Shown piece after piece: positions 8,384 through 16,393 of a stretch of DNA of 20,244 bases (position 1 is its first letter; each line of letters opens with the position of its first letter). The notes beneath the pieces are model-generated. The model was not told where the DNA came from. It did not search any database and saw only the letters and a program-made list of their open reading frames with translations. The stretch is from WJMT01 sp964445575 (lineage in GTDB: Bacteria > Acidobacteriota > Aminicenantia > Aminicenantales > Aminicenantaceae). Both the position numbers and the translations under genes were made by a program. The stretch covers positions 1 through 20,244 of the forward strand of contig CAYULB010000034.1 in NCBI GenBank assembly GCA_964445575.1, given 5' to 3'.

Positions 8384-11300
8384 ATTCTCACTCAGACACC
8401 GGTTGTTTGTGGTTCTGGCTACTCTAACGGTTGCTCTTTTGGGATATTTCTCCTTTAAAAGACTCCCCATAGACGTGTTTCCCGACCCTTCTCCCCCTTT
8501 GGTTCAAATTTACACAGAAGCTCCAGGAATGGCTCCTGAAGAAGTGGAAAGATTGATATCCTACCCTGTAGAATCCTCTATGTTCGGAATCCCCAAAATA
8601 GACAAAATCCGGTCAACCTCTACTTTTTCTCTTTCTATAGTTAATGTCTATTTTGAAGAAAAAACAGACATATACTGGGCCCGTCAGCTGGTATCCCAGC
8701 GCCTGAATGAAATTCGTGACGCCATACCAGAACAGGCCCAAAATCCGGTTTTAGGCCCCATATCAACAGGACTGGGTATGGTTTATCTTTATTATTTGGA
8801 GAGTGAACACCACTCCACTATGGAGCTCCGCACCATACAGGACTGGCTCATCAAATATGAACTAAAATCAGTTCCAGAAATCTCTCAGGTTCTGAGTATT
8901 GGAGGGAATGTCAAACAGTTTAAAATTCTGGTAAACCCCCAATCCCTGCTCAAATACAACCTGACCATTTCCGATATCATTGATAAAGTCAAAAAAAACA
9001 ATCAGAATATTGGAGCCAGCTTTATCACCAGGGGCAAACAAGAATATATAGTAAGGAGTATGGGGCTCGCAAAAACCATAGAAGACCTCGAAAATATTGT
9101 TATTGTGAGCTATCAGGGCACTCCGGTTTTTCTTCGAGATGCTGCCCAAGTCAAAATTCTTTCTGCTGTCAAAAGAGGAGCGGCTCTTGCCAATGGAGAA
9201 GGTGAGAAAGTGGTGGGAATGGTGCTCAAACTTTTTGGCTCAAACACAGCCCGGGTCATCCGGAACTTAGAGGAGAGAATTTCAGAAATAAACAAAGCCC
9301 TGCCTGAGGGAGTGAAGATCGTTCCCTTTTACAACCAGGCATCCCTGGTGAAAAAATGCTTTTCCACTGTCTCTTTAAATCTTCTGGTGGGGATTATTTT
9401 AGTGATTATAATGCTTTTTCTTTTTATGGGAGATTTCCCATCTGCCCTCATAGCTGTGTTTTCTCTTCCTTTTTCCATTCTGCTTTCTTTCATTTTGATG
9501 AGCCGGATAAATCTTTCTGCAGACTTGATGTCATTTGGTGGCCTGGCTATTGCCGTTGGGCTTATTGCGGATGCCTCTATAATTATGGTGGAAAACATCC
9601 ACCGGCACATCCAGCTTCCGAATCAAAACAAATTCGCTGCTATTGTCTCGGCCGGAGAGGAAGTCGGCCGACCCATCTTTTTTGCCATTATCATCATCAT
9701 TTTAGTCTTCCTTCCTGTATTGACTCTAACTGGAGTCGAGGGAATCATGTTTCGCCCAATGGGGCATACCATTTCCTTTGCCATCACAGGTTCACTGCTT
9801 TTTTCTGTGATTTCAGTCCCTGCCCTCTCCTTTTATCTTCTGAGGAAAAAAAATAAATCTATCAAACAGCCTTTTCTAATAAGAAATATAAAAAAATTAT
9901 ACTCTCCATTTTTTTCTTGCTGCCAGAATAACAAAAAAAAGGTTTTTTTCATCACCGGTGCTGTTTTTCTTATCGGAATAAGCTTGGTGCCTTTTTTGGG
10001 AAGAGAATACATCCCGCGCCTGGAAGAAGGAACCCTGCACCTCCGAGCTTCATTGGATCCAAACATAAGTCTGAATGAGACTATTTCAATAACCTCCCGT
10101 GTTGAAAAAACCCTGAAACAACTGCCTGAAGTGACTGGGGTTTTAAGCCGGATAGGAAGAGGCGAGATAGGAAGCCATGCTCATTTTGTGAACAATGCTG
10201 AGATCTTAATCAAGCTCAAACCCGTCCAAAAGTGGACCCATTTTAGAGACAAAAATGAACTCATTGATGAACTAGAACATCGCCTAGAAAAATTTCCGGG
10301 AATGAACCTCAATATCACACAACCTATCGCTCACAATCTAGACGAATTGATAACAGGTGTCCAGGCTCAGTTAGCGGTCAAGCTCTACGGAGAAGATCTT
10401 GAGGTACTCAAAGAAAAATCCTCTGAAATCAAAGAAGCCATCGGCTCAGTCAAAGGAGCGGCTGACCTTCAGGTCGAACAGTTTATCGGACAAAATTATA
10501 TCCACATACAGCTCCATAGAAAAAAAATAGCTCGATATGGTTTAAATATCCAAGAAATTCAGCAGACCATTGAAGCAGCCATAGGAGGAATAACCTTGGG
10601 TCAGGTTTACGATCAACATAAAAGGTTTGATATTTTCCTCCGTTTTGCTCCTGAATTCAGAACAAACATAGAACACATCAAAAATTTACTTATCAGGCTT
10701 CCCCAAAAAGGACATGTCCCCCTTACTCAAATCGCATCTATTGAAGAAACAGAAGGCCCTCGTTTGGTCAACAGAGAAGGAAACAGAAGATACATCACCA
10801 TACAGTGCAATGTAAGAGGAAGAGATATGGGAAGCTTTGTGGGTGAAGCAAAAAGAGCCATTCAAAATAAAGTTAACCTCCCAGCAGGTTATATGGTGAA
10901 GTGGGGAGGTCAGTTTCAACTGCAGCAAGAAGCTAACCAAAGATTTTTGGTGATCATTCCGATCATTTTGGCTGTGGTAGCTCTTCTTCTTTTCTCTATA
11001 TTCTACTCGTTCAAAGAAGTGCTTATCATACTCATCAACATTCCTCTGGCTCTTACCGGAGGAATCATTGCTTTAAAAATTTCAGGGCTTTATTTGAGCG
11101 TACCCGCATCCATTGGGTTCATTGCTATTTTCGGCATTGCACTGGAGGACGGCCTTGTTCTCATGTCCTCATTCCATAAATACCTGAAACAGGGCATTAG
11201 TTTGAAACAAGCAGTTTTAAACGGAGTCCATATCAAACTGAGACCTGTTCTCATGACTTCCTTCACCACCATCTTTGGAGTAATGCCCCTGCTGCTATCC

Positions 11301-11423
11301 AGAGGACCCGGAGCTGAAATCCAGAGACCTCTCGCCACAGTGGTGGTAGGAGGACTCATCACTTCTACTCTGGTCACTCTGATTGTCCTTCCCCTTATCT
11401 TCCAGAGCATGAAAAAAAAGTAA
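8364..11423 (+). CDS. Heavy-metal efflux RND pump, CzcA/CusA family
   Basis: A 1019-residue proton-driven inner-membrane pump, full length for the HME-RND family, with the expected duplicated plan: TM1 (about 13-30), a large periplasmic loop, TM2-6 (about 335-490), then TM7 (about 520), a second loop and TM8-12 (about 860-1015). The TM4 proton-relay motif is SFGGLAIAVGLIADASIIMVEN (in part), with Asp403 and Glu410; an Asp seen at the Ser390 position in Czc-type pumps is absent, as in CusA-type pumps. The loop motif DELITGVQAQLAVKLYG resembles Czc-type sequences instead. The cargo therefore cannot be fixed; a metal cation is most likely given the His-rich adaptor. It ends 23 bp from the convergent rhaA remnant. 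Confidence 0.9.
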   Translation: MISKTIEFSLRHRLFVVLATLTVALLGYFSFKRLPIDVFPDPSPPLVQIYTEAPGMAPEEVERLISYPVESSMFGIPKIDKIRSTSTFSLSIVNVYFEEKTDIYWARQLVSQRLNEIRDAIPEQAQNPVLGPISTGLGMVYLYYLESEHHSTMELRTIQDWLIKYELKSVPEISQVLSIGGNVKQFKILVNPQSLLKYNLTISDIIDKVKKNNQNIGASFITRGKQEYIVRSMGLAKTIEDLENIVIVSYQGTPVFLRDAAQVKILSAVKRGAALANGEGEKVVGMVLKLFGSNTARVIRNLEERISEINKALPEGVKIVPFYNQASLVKKCFSTVSLNLLVGIILVIIMLFLFMGDFPSALIAVFSLPFSILLSFILMSRINLSADLMSFGGLAIAVGLIADASIIMVENIHRHIQLPNQNKFAAIVSAGEEVGRPIFFAIIIIILVFLPVLTLTGVEGIMFRPMGHTISFAITGSLLFSVISVPALSFYLLRKKNKSIKQPFLIRNIKKLYSPFFSCCQNNKKKVFFITGAVFLIGISLVPFLGREYIPRLEEGTLHLRASLDPNISLNETISITSRVEKTLKQLPEVTGVLSRIGRGEIGSHAHFVNNAEILIKLKPVQKWTHFRDKNELIDELEHRLEKFPGMNLNITQPIAHNLDELITGVQAQLAVKLYGEDLEVLKEKSSEIKEAIGSVKGAADLQVEQFIGQNYIHIQLHRKKIARYGLNIQEIQQTIEAAIGGITLGQVYDQHKRFDIFLRFAPEFRTNIEHIKNLLIRLPQKGHVPLTQIASIEETEGPRLVNREGNRRYITIQCNVRGRDMGSFVGEAKRAIQNKVNLPAGYMVKWGGQFQLQQEANQRFLVIIPIILAVVALLLFSIFYSFKEVLIILINIPLALTGGIIALKISGLYLSVPASIGFIAIFGIALEDGLVLMSSFHKYLKQGISLKQAVLNGVHIKLRPVLMTSFTTIFGVMPLLLSRGPGAEIQRPLATVVVGGLITSTLVTLIVLPLIFQSMKKK

Positions 11424-11446
11424 AAGTCATCCCCGACCAAAGCGCT

Positions 11447-12648
11447 TCACTCTCTATTTCTCGTTACATCCTGGTCATACTGAACGACCTCTTTTATCCA
11501 TTCCTCCCCATAAGAAACATCCATCACAGCGCAGAAATAATCCCACACAGCTCCTAAAGGCATGGTCTTGAGTTCCTCAAAAACTGCCAGCCGGGAAAAA
11601 AATCTCCTTTATTCTCTGCCCTCAGAAGTTTTTCTCTGGGTTCCAGAAGAGCAGCCAGGACAGCCTTTAAAACCGCCCTGGCACCGATGACCCAAGCTCC
11701 TACCCGGTTTAAACTCCCATCAAAAAAATCAAGAGCAATGTGAACTTTATCCAGATAGCCACCTCTCACCACTTCTTCAAAAAGATTCCGCGTGGGGTCA
11801 TCTAAAATGACAATGTGATCGCTGTCCCATCTTACTCCCCGGCTCACATGAAGCATAAGTTCTTTGGAAAAGGGAAGGAGGGCTGAAATTTTATCTCCTA
11901 TGTTTTCAGTAGGGTGGAAATGACCGGTATCCAGACAGATCAACTTATTTTTAGTTAGAGCATATCCTAAATAAAACTCATGAGAACCCACCACATAGGA
12001 TTCACTTCCGATACCAAAAAGCTTGCTTTCCAAAGAATCCTTAAGCTCTTCTTCTGGATACTCCTCTAAAAATATTTCATCCAGAGATTCCTTAAGCAGG
12101 TCTCTATGACCTTTTCGGTCAACTGTAATGTCTTTGGAACCATCTGGGATCCAGATGTTGTGGATACAAGGACTTCCCAGCTCCTGGCCCATATAAGCCC
12201 CTATCTGACGGCATCTCTTGACATGCTCGATCCAAAAACATCGAATGGCTTTGTCTTTATGGGACAGGGTAAATCCAGAGTCAGCCTTGGAATGAGAGAA
12301 ACAAGAGCAGCTGAAGTCTAATTTGAGTCCTTTTTCTCAGGCCCAGCCGATCCATCCCTCGAAGTGTTTGGGATTGATTTGATCTCTGTCTATGGATTGT
12401 CCTTGAAATTCACCGTAGATAGCATGAAGATTAAGCCTTTGACTTCCGGGTAAAAGAGAATAGACTTTCTCCAAGTCCTGGCGGAGCTGCTCCGGGTTTC
12501 TCGCTTTTCCCGGGTAATTTCCAGTGACATGGATACCCCCGCCTTGGAGCTCTGAATCAGGTTTTTCAAATCCAGCCACATCATCTCCCTGCCAGCAGTG
12601 AATGGAAACTGAAACATTCTTAAGCTTTTCCATGGCTTTTTCATTTCG
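11447..12648 (-). pseudogene. rhaA: L-rhamnose isomerase remnant with internal TGA and frameshift
   Basis: L-rhamnose isomerase converts L-rhamnose to L-rhamnulose. Against E. coli RhaA the remnant aligns from about residue 24 (EKLKNVSVSIHCWQGDDV) to near the C-terminus (EEWIKEVVQYDQD), but three lesions break it. Its 5' end is fused to rhaB. An in-frame TGA (12339-12337) interrupts GWIGWA*EKGLKLDF where most homologues have Lys or Arg; the same frame continues cleanly beyond it. At 11596-11602 a run of seven A on the plus strand (T7 in the gene) is one short of the eight needed to keep frame, so the reading stops early at 11554, whereas the shifted frame gives SRLAVFEELKTMPLGAVW and ends at TGA 11449-11447. 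Metal and active-site motifs (LDTGHFHPTE, HVSRGVRWDSDH, LDFFDGS) are intact, implying recent decay or sequence error. Confidence 0.85.
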
Positions 12649-12960
12649 TTTATCTCTGTAAGCAAAGGGAAGTGAAGTGAGATGTCCTTCTCTATCAAAC
12701 AAACCAAAATCCACTCCCCAAGTATCTATCCCCACACTGCTTACATCACCCCTATATGTTTCCGTGCATTTTCTCATTGCAGTTTTTATTTCTTGGAATA
12801 AATAATTCACATCCCAAAAAAGATGGTTTCCGTTAGAAACCATTCTGTTCTCAAATCGGTAGATTTCTTGGACTTGAATCCGGTTTTTTTTAAGAACGCC
12901 CAGAAGAGCTCTGCCGCTTTCAGCTCCTATATCTAGAGCCAAAAAACGATTAGGCCTCAT
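12649..12960 (-). pseudogene. rhaB: rhamnulokinase N-terminal fragment fused in frame to rhaA
   Basis: Rhamnulokinase phosphorylates L-rhamnulose. Only about the first 105 of roughly 480 residues remain: the FGGY-kinase phosphate-binding stretch LALDIGAESGRALLGVL (residues 7-23), then GIDTWGVDFGLFD (77-89) and FAYRDKR (99-105). The sequence then runs in frame into RhaA. The break lies about 12640-12655 and removes the rest of rhaB plus the first ~24 codons of rhaA, as expected for an internal deletion of a rhaB-rhaA operon. ATG 12960 is preferred because GGAGAGAGAGG precedes it; a longer frame back to 13047 lies inside the upstream glycosidase gene. The start is 19 bp after that gene's stop, so the two were probably co-transcribed. 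The chimera cannot have kinase activity. Confidence 0.85.
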
Positions 12961-12979
12961 CCTCTCTCTCCGGTTCTTT

Positions 12980-15034
12980 CTATTTATTTCCAGACCCGTC
13001 AGGAAGCAGAAGCACATAAGGAAAAGCAGATATGCGAAGACGGGCACACCCCATGGGAATCAAGGTGATGGTTTCTACAGGTTCATTTGTTGCTACCGGA
13101 CTCTGCTGTATTTTTCCCACCAATCCTAAAGAGTCAAGCTGCCATTCTGGAATTTTTCTGGCTTTCAGTTTGATTTCTATGGGTGCTGAATCTGCTTTGA
13201 AGGGTTGGTTGTCAGCGGGCCAGGGCCTCTCTTCAACCTCCACACCATAGGCCGGCTTGCCCTCTTTAAGCAGCAAACCATAGTTCCAATCTGTAGTGGG
13301 ATAGATCTCCCAGGCCGGCCATTTATCGGTTCCTCCGTGACGGACAAATTTTTCTCCTATTTTAAGGGAATAGGTAAGGGGCCCCCGATTTATAGAAACA
13401 CTGTTGAGGTTTCTTGTCCAGTGCGTTATGCTTATATCCATAGCCAAAGTAAGGCTCACTCGATCCCCGTCCTGCCACTTTCGCTGGATGCGGATGTAAG
13501 AATTGGGCTCGGAACTAACTTTTTTTGCTTTTTCATTTATTTCAAGCTCAGCATGCTGGCACCACCCGGGAACTCTCAAATAGAGCGGAAAATCCACACT
13601 TTTAGGGGCTGAAATCACAAATTCGATTCTATCATCAAAAGGATAATGGGTTTTTTCAGTAATCACTACCTCTGTTCCATCCCCCACCTTAGCAGCGACT
13701 TCAGAGGGAGCATAAATCACAGCACCCAATCCATTGTCATGGGTGGCTGCCCAGAGATGTTGGGTAAAATAAGGCCAGCCGTGCCCCGAATTGTGCTGGC
13801 AGCAGCGGTGTCTGTGCGGATTCATCCAAAGCATGGGACCTCCATTCTGAAAGCCGGGTGATTTGCTCTGGCTGTCTGAAAGAACCAAATTGGGTGCGGT
13901 CAAGTAGCGCAGAGCTTTTAAATCCGCTGTCATGGAGGCTGGAAAAGAGTTGAAGGCCACTTCTTCACACCGGTCTGCCCATTTGACGTCTCCGGTTATC
14001 ATAAGGAGAGTTTCTTCAGAAAGCATCATCTCCACCATTCCACAGGTTTCTACCGCCTGTCTGGGGCCTGTGTATCCCTCCCGGCAGTTTTCATCCCCTC
14101 CAAACATTCCTCCCGGAACCTGACCGTAGAGATTTTTGACCTTCTGCCAGTTTCTTTCTGCAGCTTGGAGGTGTTGGTCCTTCTTTGACACCTGATAATA
14201 GGTAGCCGGCTCTCCGAATCCCTGGGAGATATTCACGTTATGCCAGTTGATCACATCCTTTTCCCATTCAGCCGTATTGCGGTGGACTTTCTCAGTAAAA
14301 TCAAGGAGCCACTTCTCTCCGGTCCGATTGTACAGCCAGATAACACTGAACAGCATATCCCCTGCCCTCATCCGGGGCCAGTAACCTATCAGGAATTCCT
14401 CATCTGGTATTCCTGAGAGATACCTAAAGTAATCTGTCATTAAAGAAATGACCCGTTCATCTTTGCTGCCTGTGTATTCATAATAATCCTGGAGGCAGAA
14501 CAGCATGATCATGTTAGGCCATAAATCCGTACGTCCTTTGAGTTTTGTGGCTGCTCCTCCGCTCCGATAAGCCGGGCCAAACCAGCCGTCCGGCTGCTGA
14601 CTGTTGAGAGCTCCTTCAATCCATATCCTGGATTCCTCGATCATCCTTTCATTTCCAAGCAAATAACCGCAGTTGCTGAATCCTTTTAACCAGTAAGGTT
14701 CTTCCTCCCAGCCGCGATTTCCTTTCCCCTCAGGGCTGAGCCACGCATTGTTCTCTTTTTCAAGAAACTCACTTATTTCATCAAGGTGCCCATGAAAACC
14801 ATCTGCTTGAAGCTGAAGCTGCTTGAGAAGCCACCCCTTGGGCCTGACTAAGCCCACAGGGATTTTTATAAAAGGTGTTCTGACCAAAGGGTCTCTATTG
14901 ATGACATAATAATCATTCTTTATGTCCACCGGAGGGATCTTAACCACTGAGATAGAATCTTCTTTTTGACAGCTTATAAACGCAAAACAAATCAGAACCA
15001 AAATGACACCCAGTTCATAAAAAATTTTATTCAT
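12980..15034 (-). CDS. DUF1680/GH127-superfamily glycosidase lipoprotein
   Basis: A 684-residue secreted lipoprotein (FAFISC, Cys22) with a DUF1680-type (alpha/alpha)6 barrel at about residues 50-440 followed by beta-domains containing FPLYLRVPGW and INRGPLTYSLKIG. Zinc/nucleophile motifs equivalent to GH127 are present as Glu329 and Cys331 (AVETCGM) and Cys411-Cys412 (HRHRCCQHN). The region before Glu329 differs: the residue 16 positions back is Gly313, and the nearest acids are Glu315 and Glu319 in GGDENCREG. It therefore belongs to a different branch from the first DUF1680 protein, and specificity (beta-L-arabinofuranoside or another L-sugar) is uncertain. It has an AAGGAGAC site 3 bases before ATG 15034. 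It heads a transcript continuing into the rhaB-rhaA remnant, which suggests a rhamnose- or L-arabinose-containing substrate such as rhamnogalacturonan. Confidence 0.85.
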   Translation of the reverse strand: MNKIFYELGVILVLICFAFISCQKEDSISVVKIPPVDIKNDYYVINRDPLVRTPFIKIPVGLVRPKGWLLKQLQLQADGFHGHLDEISEFLEKENNAWLSPEGKGNRGWEEEPYWLKGFSNCGYLLGNERMIEESRIWIEGALNSQQPDGWFGPAYRSGGAATKLKGRTDLWPNMIMLFCLQDYYEYTGSKDERVISLMTDYFRYLSGIPDEEFLIGYWPRMRAGDMLFSVIWLYNRTGEKWLLDFTEKVHRNTAEWEKDVINWHNVNISQGFGEPATYYQVSKKDQHLQAAERNWQKVKNLYGQVPGGMFGGDENCREGYTGPRQAVETCGMVEMMLSEETLLMITGDVKWADRCEEVAFNSFPASMTADLKALRYLTAPNLVLSDSQSKSPGFQNGGPMLWMNPHRHRCCQHNSGHGWPYFTQHLWAATHDNGLGAVIYAPSEVAAKVGDGTEVVITEKTHYPFDDRIEFVISAPKSVDFPLYLRVPGWCQHAELEINEKAKKVSSEPNSYIRIQRKWQDGDRVSLTLAMDISITHWTRNLNSVSINRGPLTYSLKIGEKFVRHGGTDKWPAWEIYPTTDWNYGLLLKEGKPAYGVEVEERPWPADNQPFKADSAPIEIKLKARKIPEWQLDSLGLVGKIQQSPVATNEPVETITLIPMGCARLRISAFPYVLLLPDGSGNK

Positions 15035-15085
15035 TTTGTCTCCTTCAAATTCTTGTTATCTGGAGTTAACAGGTCACTGAAATAT

Positions 15086-15114
15086 TTTATATCATCAAAT
15101 GAATTGAAAAACAA
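15086..15114 (-). promoter_or_regulatory. Sigma70-like promoter for the DUF1680-rha transcript
   Basis: On the minus strand TTGTTT (15114-15109) and TATAAA (15091-15086) are separated by exactly 17 bases; transcription would start near 15079, giving a leader of about 45 bases. The -35 box shares bases with the -35 box of the divergent antiporter promoter. Confidence 0.45.
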
Positions 15115-15134
15115 AAATTTATCCATAATAATAT
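15104..15134 (+). promoter_or_regulatory. Sigma70-like promoter for the antiporter operon
   Basis: TTGAAA (15104-15109) is followed by an AT-rich -10 region: TAATAA at 15126-15131 (16-base spacer) or TAATAT at 15129-15134 (19-base spacer). The start point would be about 15138, which supports ATG 15155, rather than any earlier codon, as the first gene's start. Confidence 0.4.
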
Positions 15135-15154
15135 ACAAAAAACTTTTAGATAAA

Positions 15155-16393
15155 ATGAGATTACTTCTGTCTATCATCATCCTCGTGGTCATAGCCATTA
15201 TTGGCTCCCGATTAACCTATTTAAACCGAAAGCTTCCTCTGGGCATAAGAACCATCATCTTCACAGGCACAGAATATATATTCATTGGAATGCTCTTGGG
15301 TAAAATGGGACTCAATATTATCAATCCTGACATTCTCATCAATCTGAAACCTTTTTTGATTTTTGCTCTTTCCTGGATCGGCTTTTTGTTCGGACTTCAG
15401 TTTGACTTCCAAAGCCTTAAAAATCTCCCCCGGCTGTTTTTTTCGATTGCCGCCATTCAAGCCCTGGGCACTTTCTTGATAGTTACTCCAGTTATGTTCT
15501 TCTCTTTCCGTGCTTTTTCTTCTCTTCCCGAAAAGACCACACTGATTATCTCCCTTGCTCTGGGCAGTGCAGCTGTTTGCACAGCCCAATCCGCTCTTGC
15601 TATTGTAAGCAATAACTATAAATTCCAAAATCGAAAACTGTTCTCCCTGCTTCATTACATCTCAGGTATAGACGGTATTTTTGCCTTAGCTTTTTTTTCG
15701 CTAACCTTTTTTTTATTCCCTCTTCCCAAAAATTCGGATTTTATGGTTATGGAATCCTTAAAATGGTTCCTTCTGGCTTTAGCCATAGGCGCTTTTACTG
15801 CATTAGTGTTTATCATCCTTAGCAAAGCCAAGTTCTCCCAGCAGGAGTTTATTGTTTTTATCATAGGTGCGGTTTTACTGGGAGGAGGGCTGGCCGTAAA
15901 AACCAACAATTCACCTCTCCTCATTGGATTTATAGGCGGAGTCTTGACCGCTAATTTCTGCCGACACCGGTTAAGAGCCCTTGAAACTATGGTTCATTCG
16001 GAAAAAGCCATTTATATCATTATGCTTTTGATCATAGGAGCGGGATGGAATCTCAGGTTTAGCTTTATTCTCATTATCACAGGAATTTACTTTGCGTTCC
16101 GGATAACAGCAAAGGTTTTAGGGATATTCACAGCTACTCGTTTGTTCAAATTTGACTTTCCTATCCCCAGCACTGCCGGACTAGGGCTATTATCAGAGGG
16201 AGGATTTGCCATGGCCATCATCATCAGCTTTTCGATTTTTTATCCTTCTCTATCCGATTATTTAGTAACTGTGGTTATTTTATCCATGATCGCCAATGAG
16301 GTAATAAGTCCCAAATTGATTCTCGGGCTGCTTGAAAATCCAGAACCCCTGGGATCTGGGAACCAGAAGAATTCAACCTGGGAAAAAAAATGA
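15155..16393 (+). CDS. Cation:proton antiporter, CPA2/Kef-like, first of two
   Basis: A 412-residue, almost wholly hydrophobic protein of the sodium/hydrogen exchanger superfamily, with about 12 predicted membrane segments and no cytosolic nucleotide-binding (RCK/TrkA-N) domain. Recognisable stretches are GFLFGLQFDFQSL after the third or fourth helix, the unwound-helix region GSAAVCTAQSALAIVSN, and GIDGIFALAFF with a single membrane acidic residue. That points to monovalent cation/H+ exchange, though electroneutral versus electrogenic transport cannot be decided. ATG 15155 is chosen because it begins a normal N-terminal membrane helix (MRLLLSIIILVVIAIIGSRL); a longer frame from 14966 would read through the divergent promoter and into the neighbouring gene. 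The Shine-Dalgarno is weak. Its stop overlaps the next start as ATGA. Confidence 0.78.
   Translation: MRLLLSIIILVVIAIIGSRLTYLNRKLPLGIRTIIFTGTEYIFIGMLLGKMGLNIINPDILINLKPFLIFALSWIGFLFGLQFDFQSLKNLPRLFFSIAAIQALGTFLIVTPVMFFSFRAFSSLPEKTTLIISLALGSAAVCTAQSALAIVSNNYKFQNRKLFSLLHYISGIDGIFALAFFSLTFFLFPLPKNSDFMVMESLKWFLLALAIGAFTALVFIILSKAKFSQQEFIVFIIGAVLLGGGLAVKTNNSPLLIGFIGGVLTANFCRHRLRALETMVHSEKAIYIIMLLIIGAGWNLRFSFILIITGIYFAFRITAKVLGIFTATRLFKFDFPIPSTAGLGLLSEGGFAMAIIISFSIFYPSLSDYLVTVVILSMIANEVISPKLILGLLENPEPLGSGNQKNSTWEKK

Noticed and set aside
9356..9856. 166-codon plus-strand ORF inside the pump gene
   Set aside because: It is an out-of-frame reading of membrane-segment codons; its His/Cys/Ser-rich product has no family resemblance.
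12106..12321. 71-codon plus-strand ORF
   Set aside because: It is antisense to the rhaA remnant and has no recognisable protein features.
12337..12339. UGA recoding (alternative genetic code or selenocysteine) in rhaA
   Set aside because: Only one internal TGA exists in the window, it replaces Lys/Arg rather than Cys, Gly or Trp, and several intact genes end in TGA at the expected length. A nonsense mutation fits better.
12961..13047. 29-residue extension of the rhaB-rhaA fragment
   Set aside because: It lies inside the upstream glycosidase coding sequence. ATG 12960 has a purine-rich Shine-Dalgarno and begins exactly like other rhamnulokinases.
14966..15154. N-terminal extension of the first antiporter from 14966
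   Set aside because: It would add 63 polar residues before the first membrane helix, overlap the divergent glycosidase gene and read through both predicted promoters. ATG 15155 is preferred.
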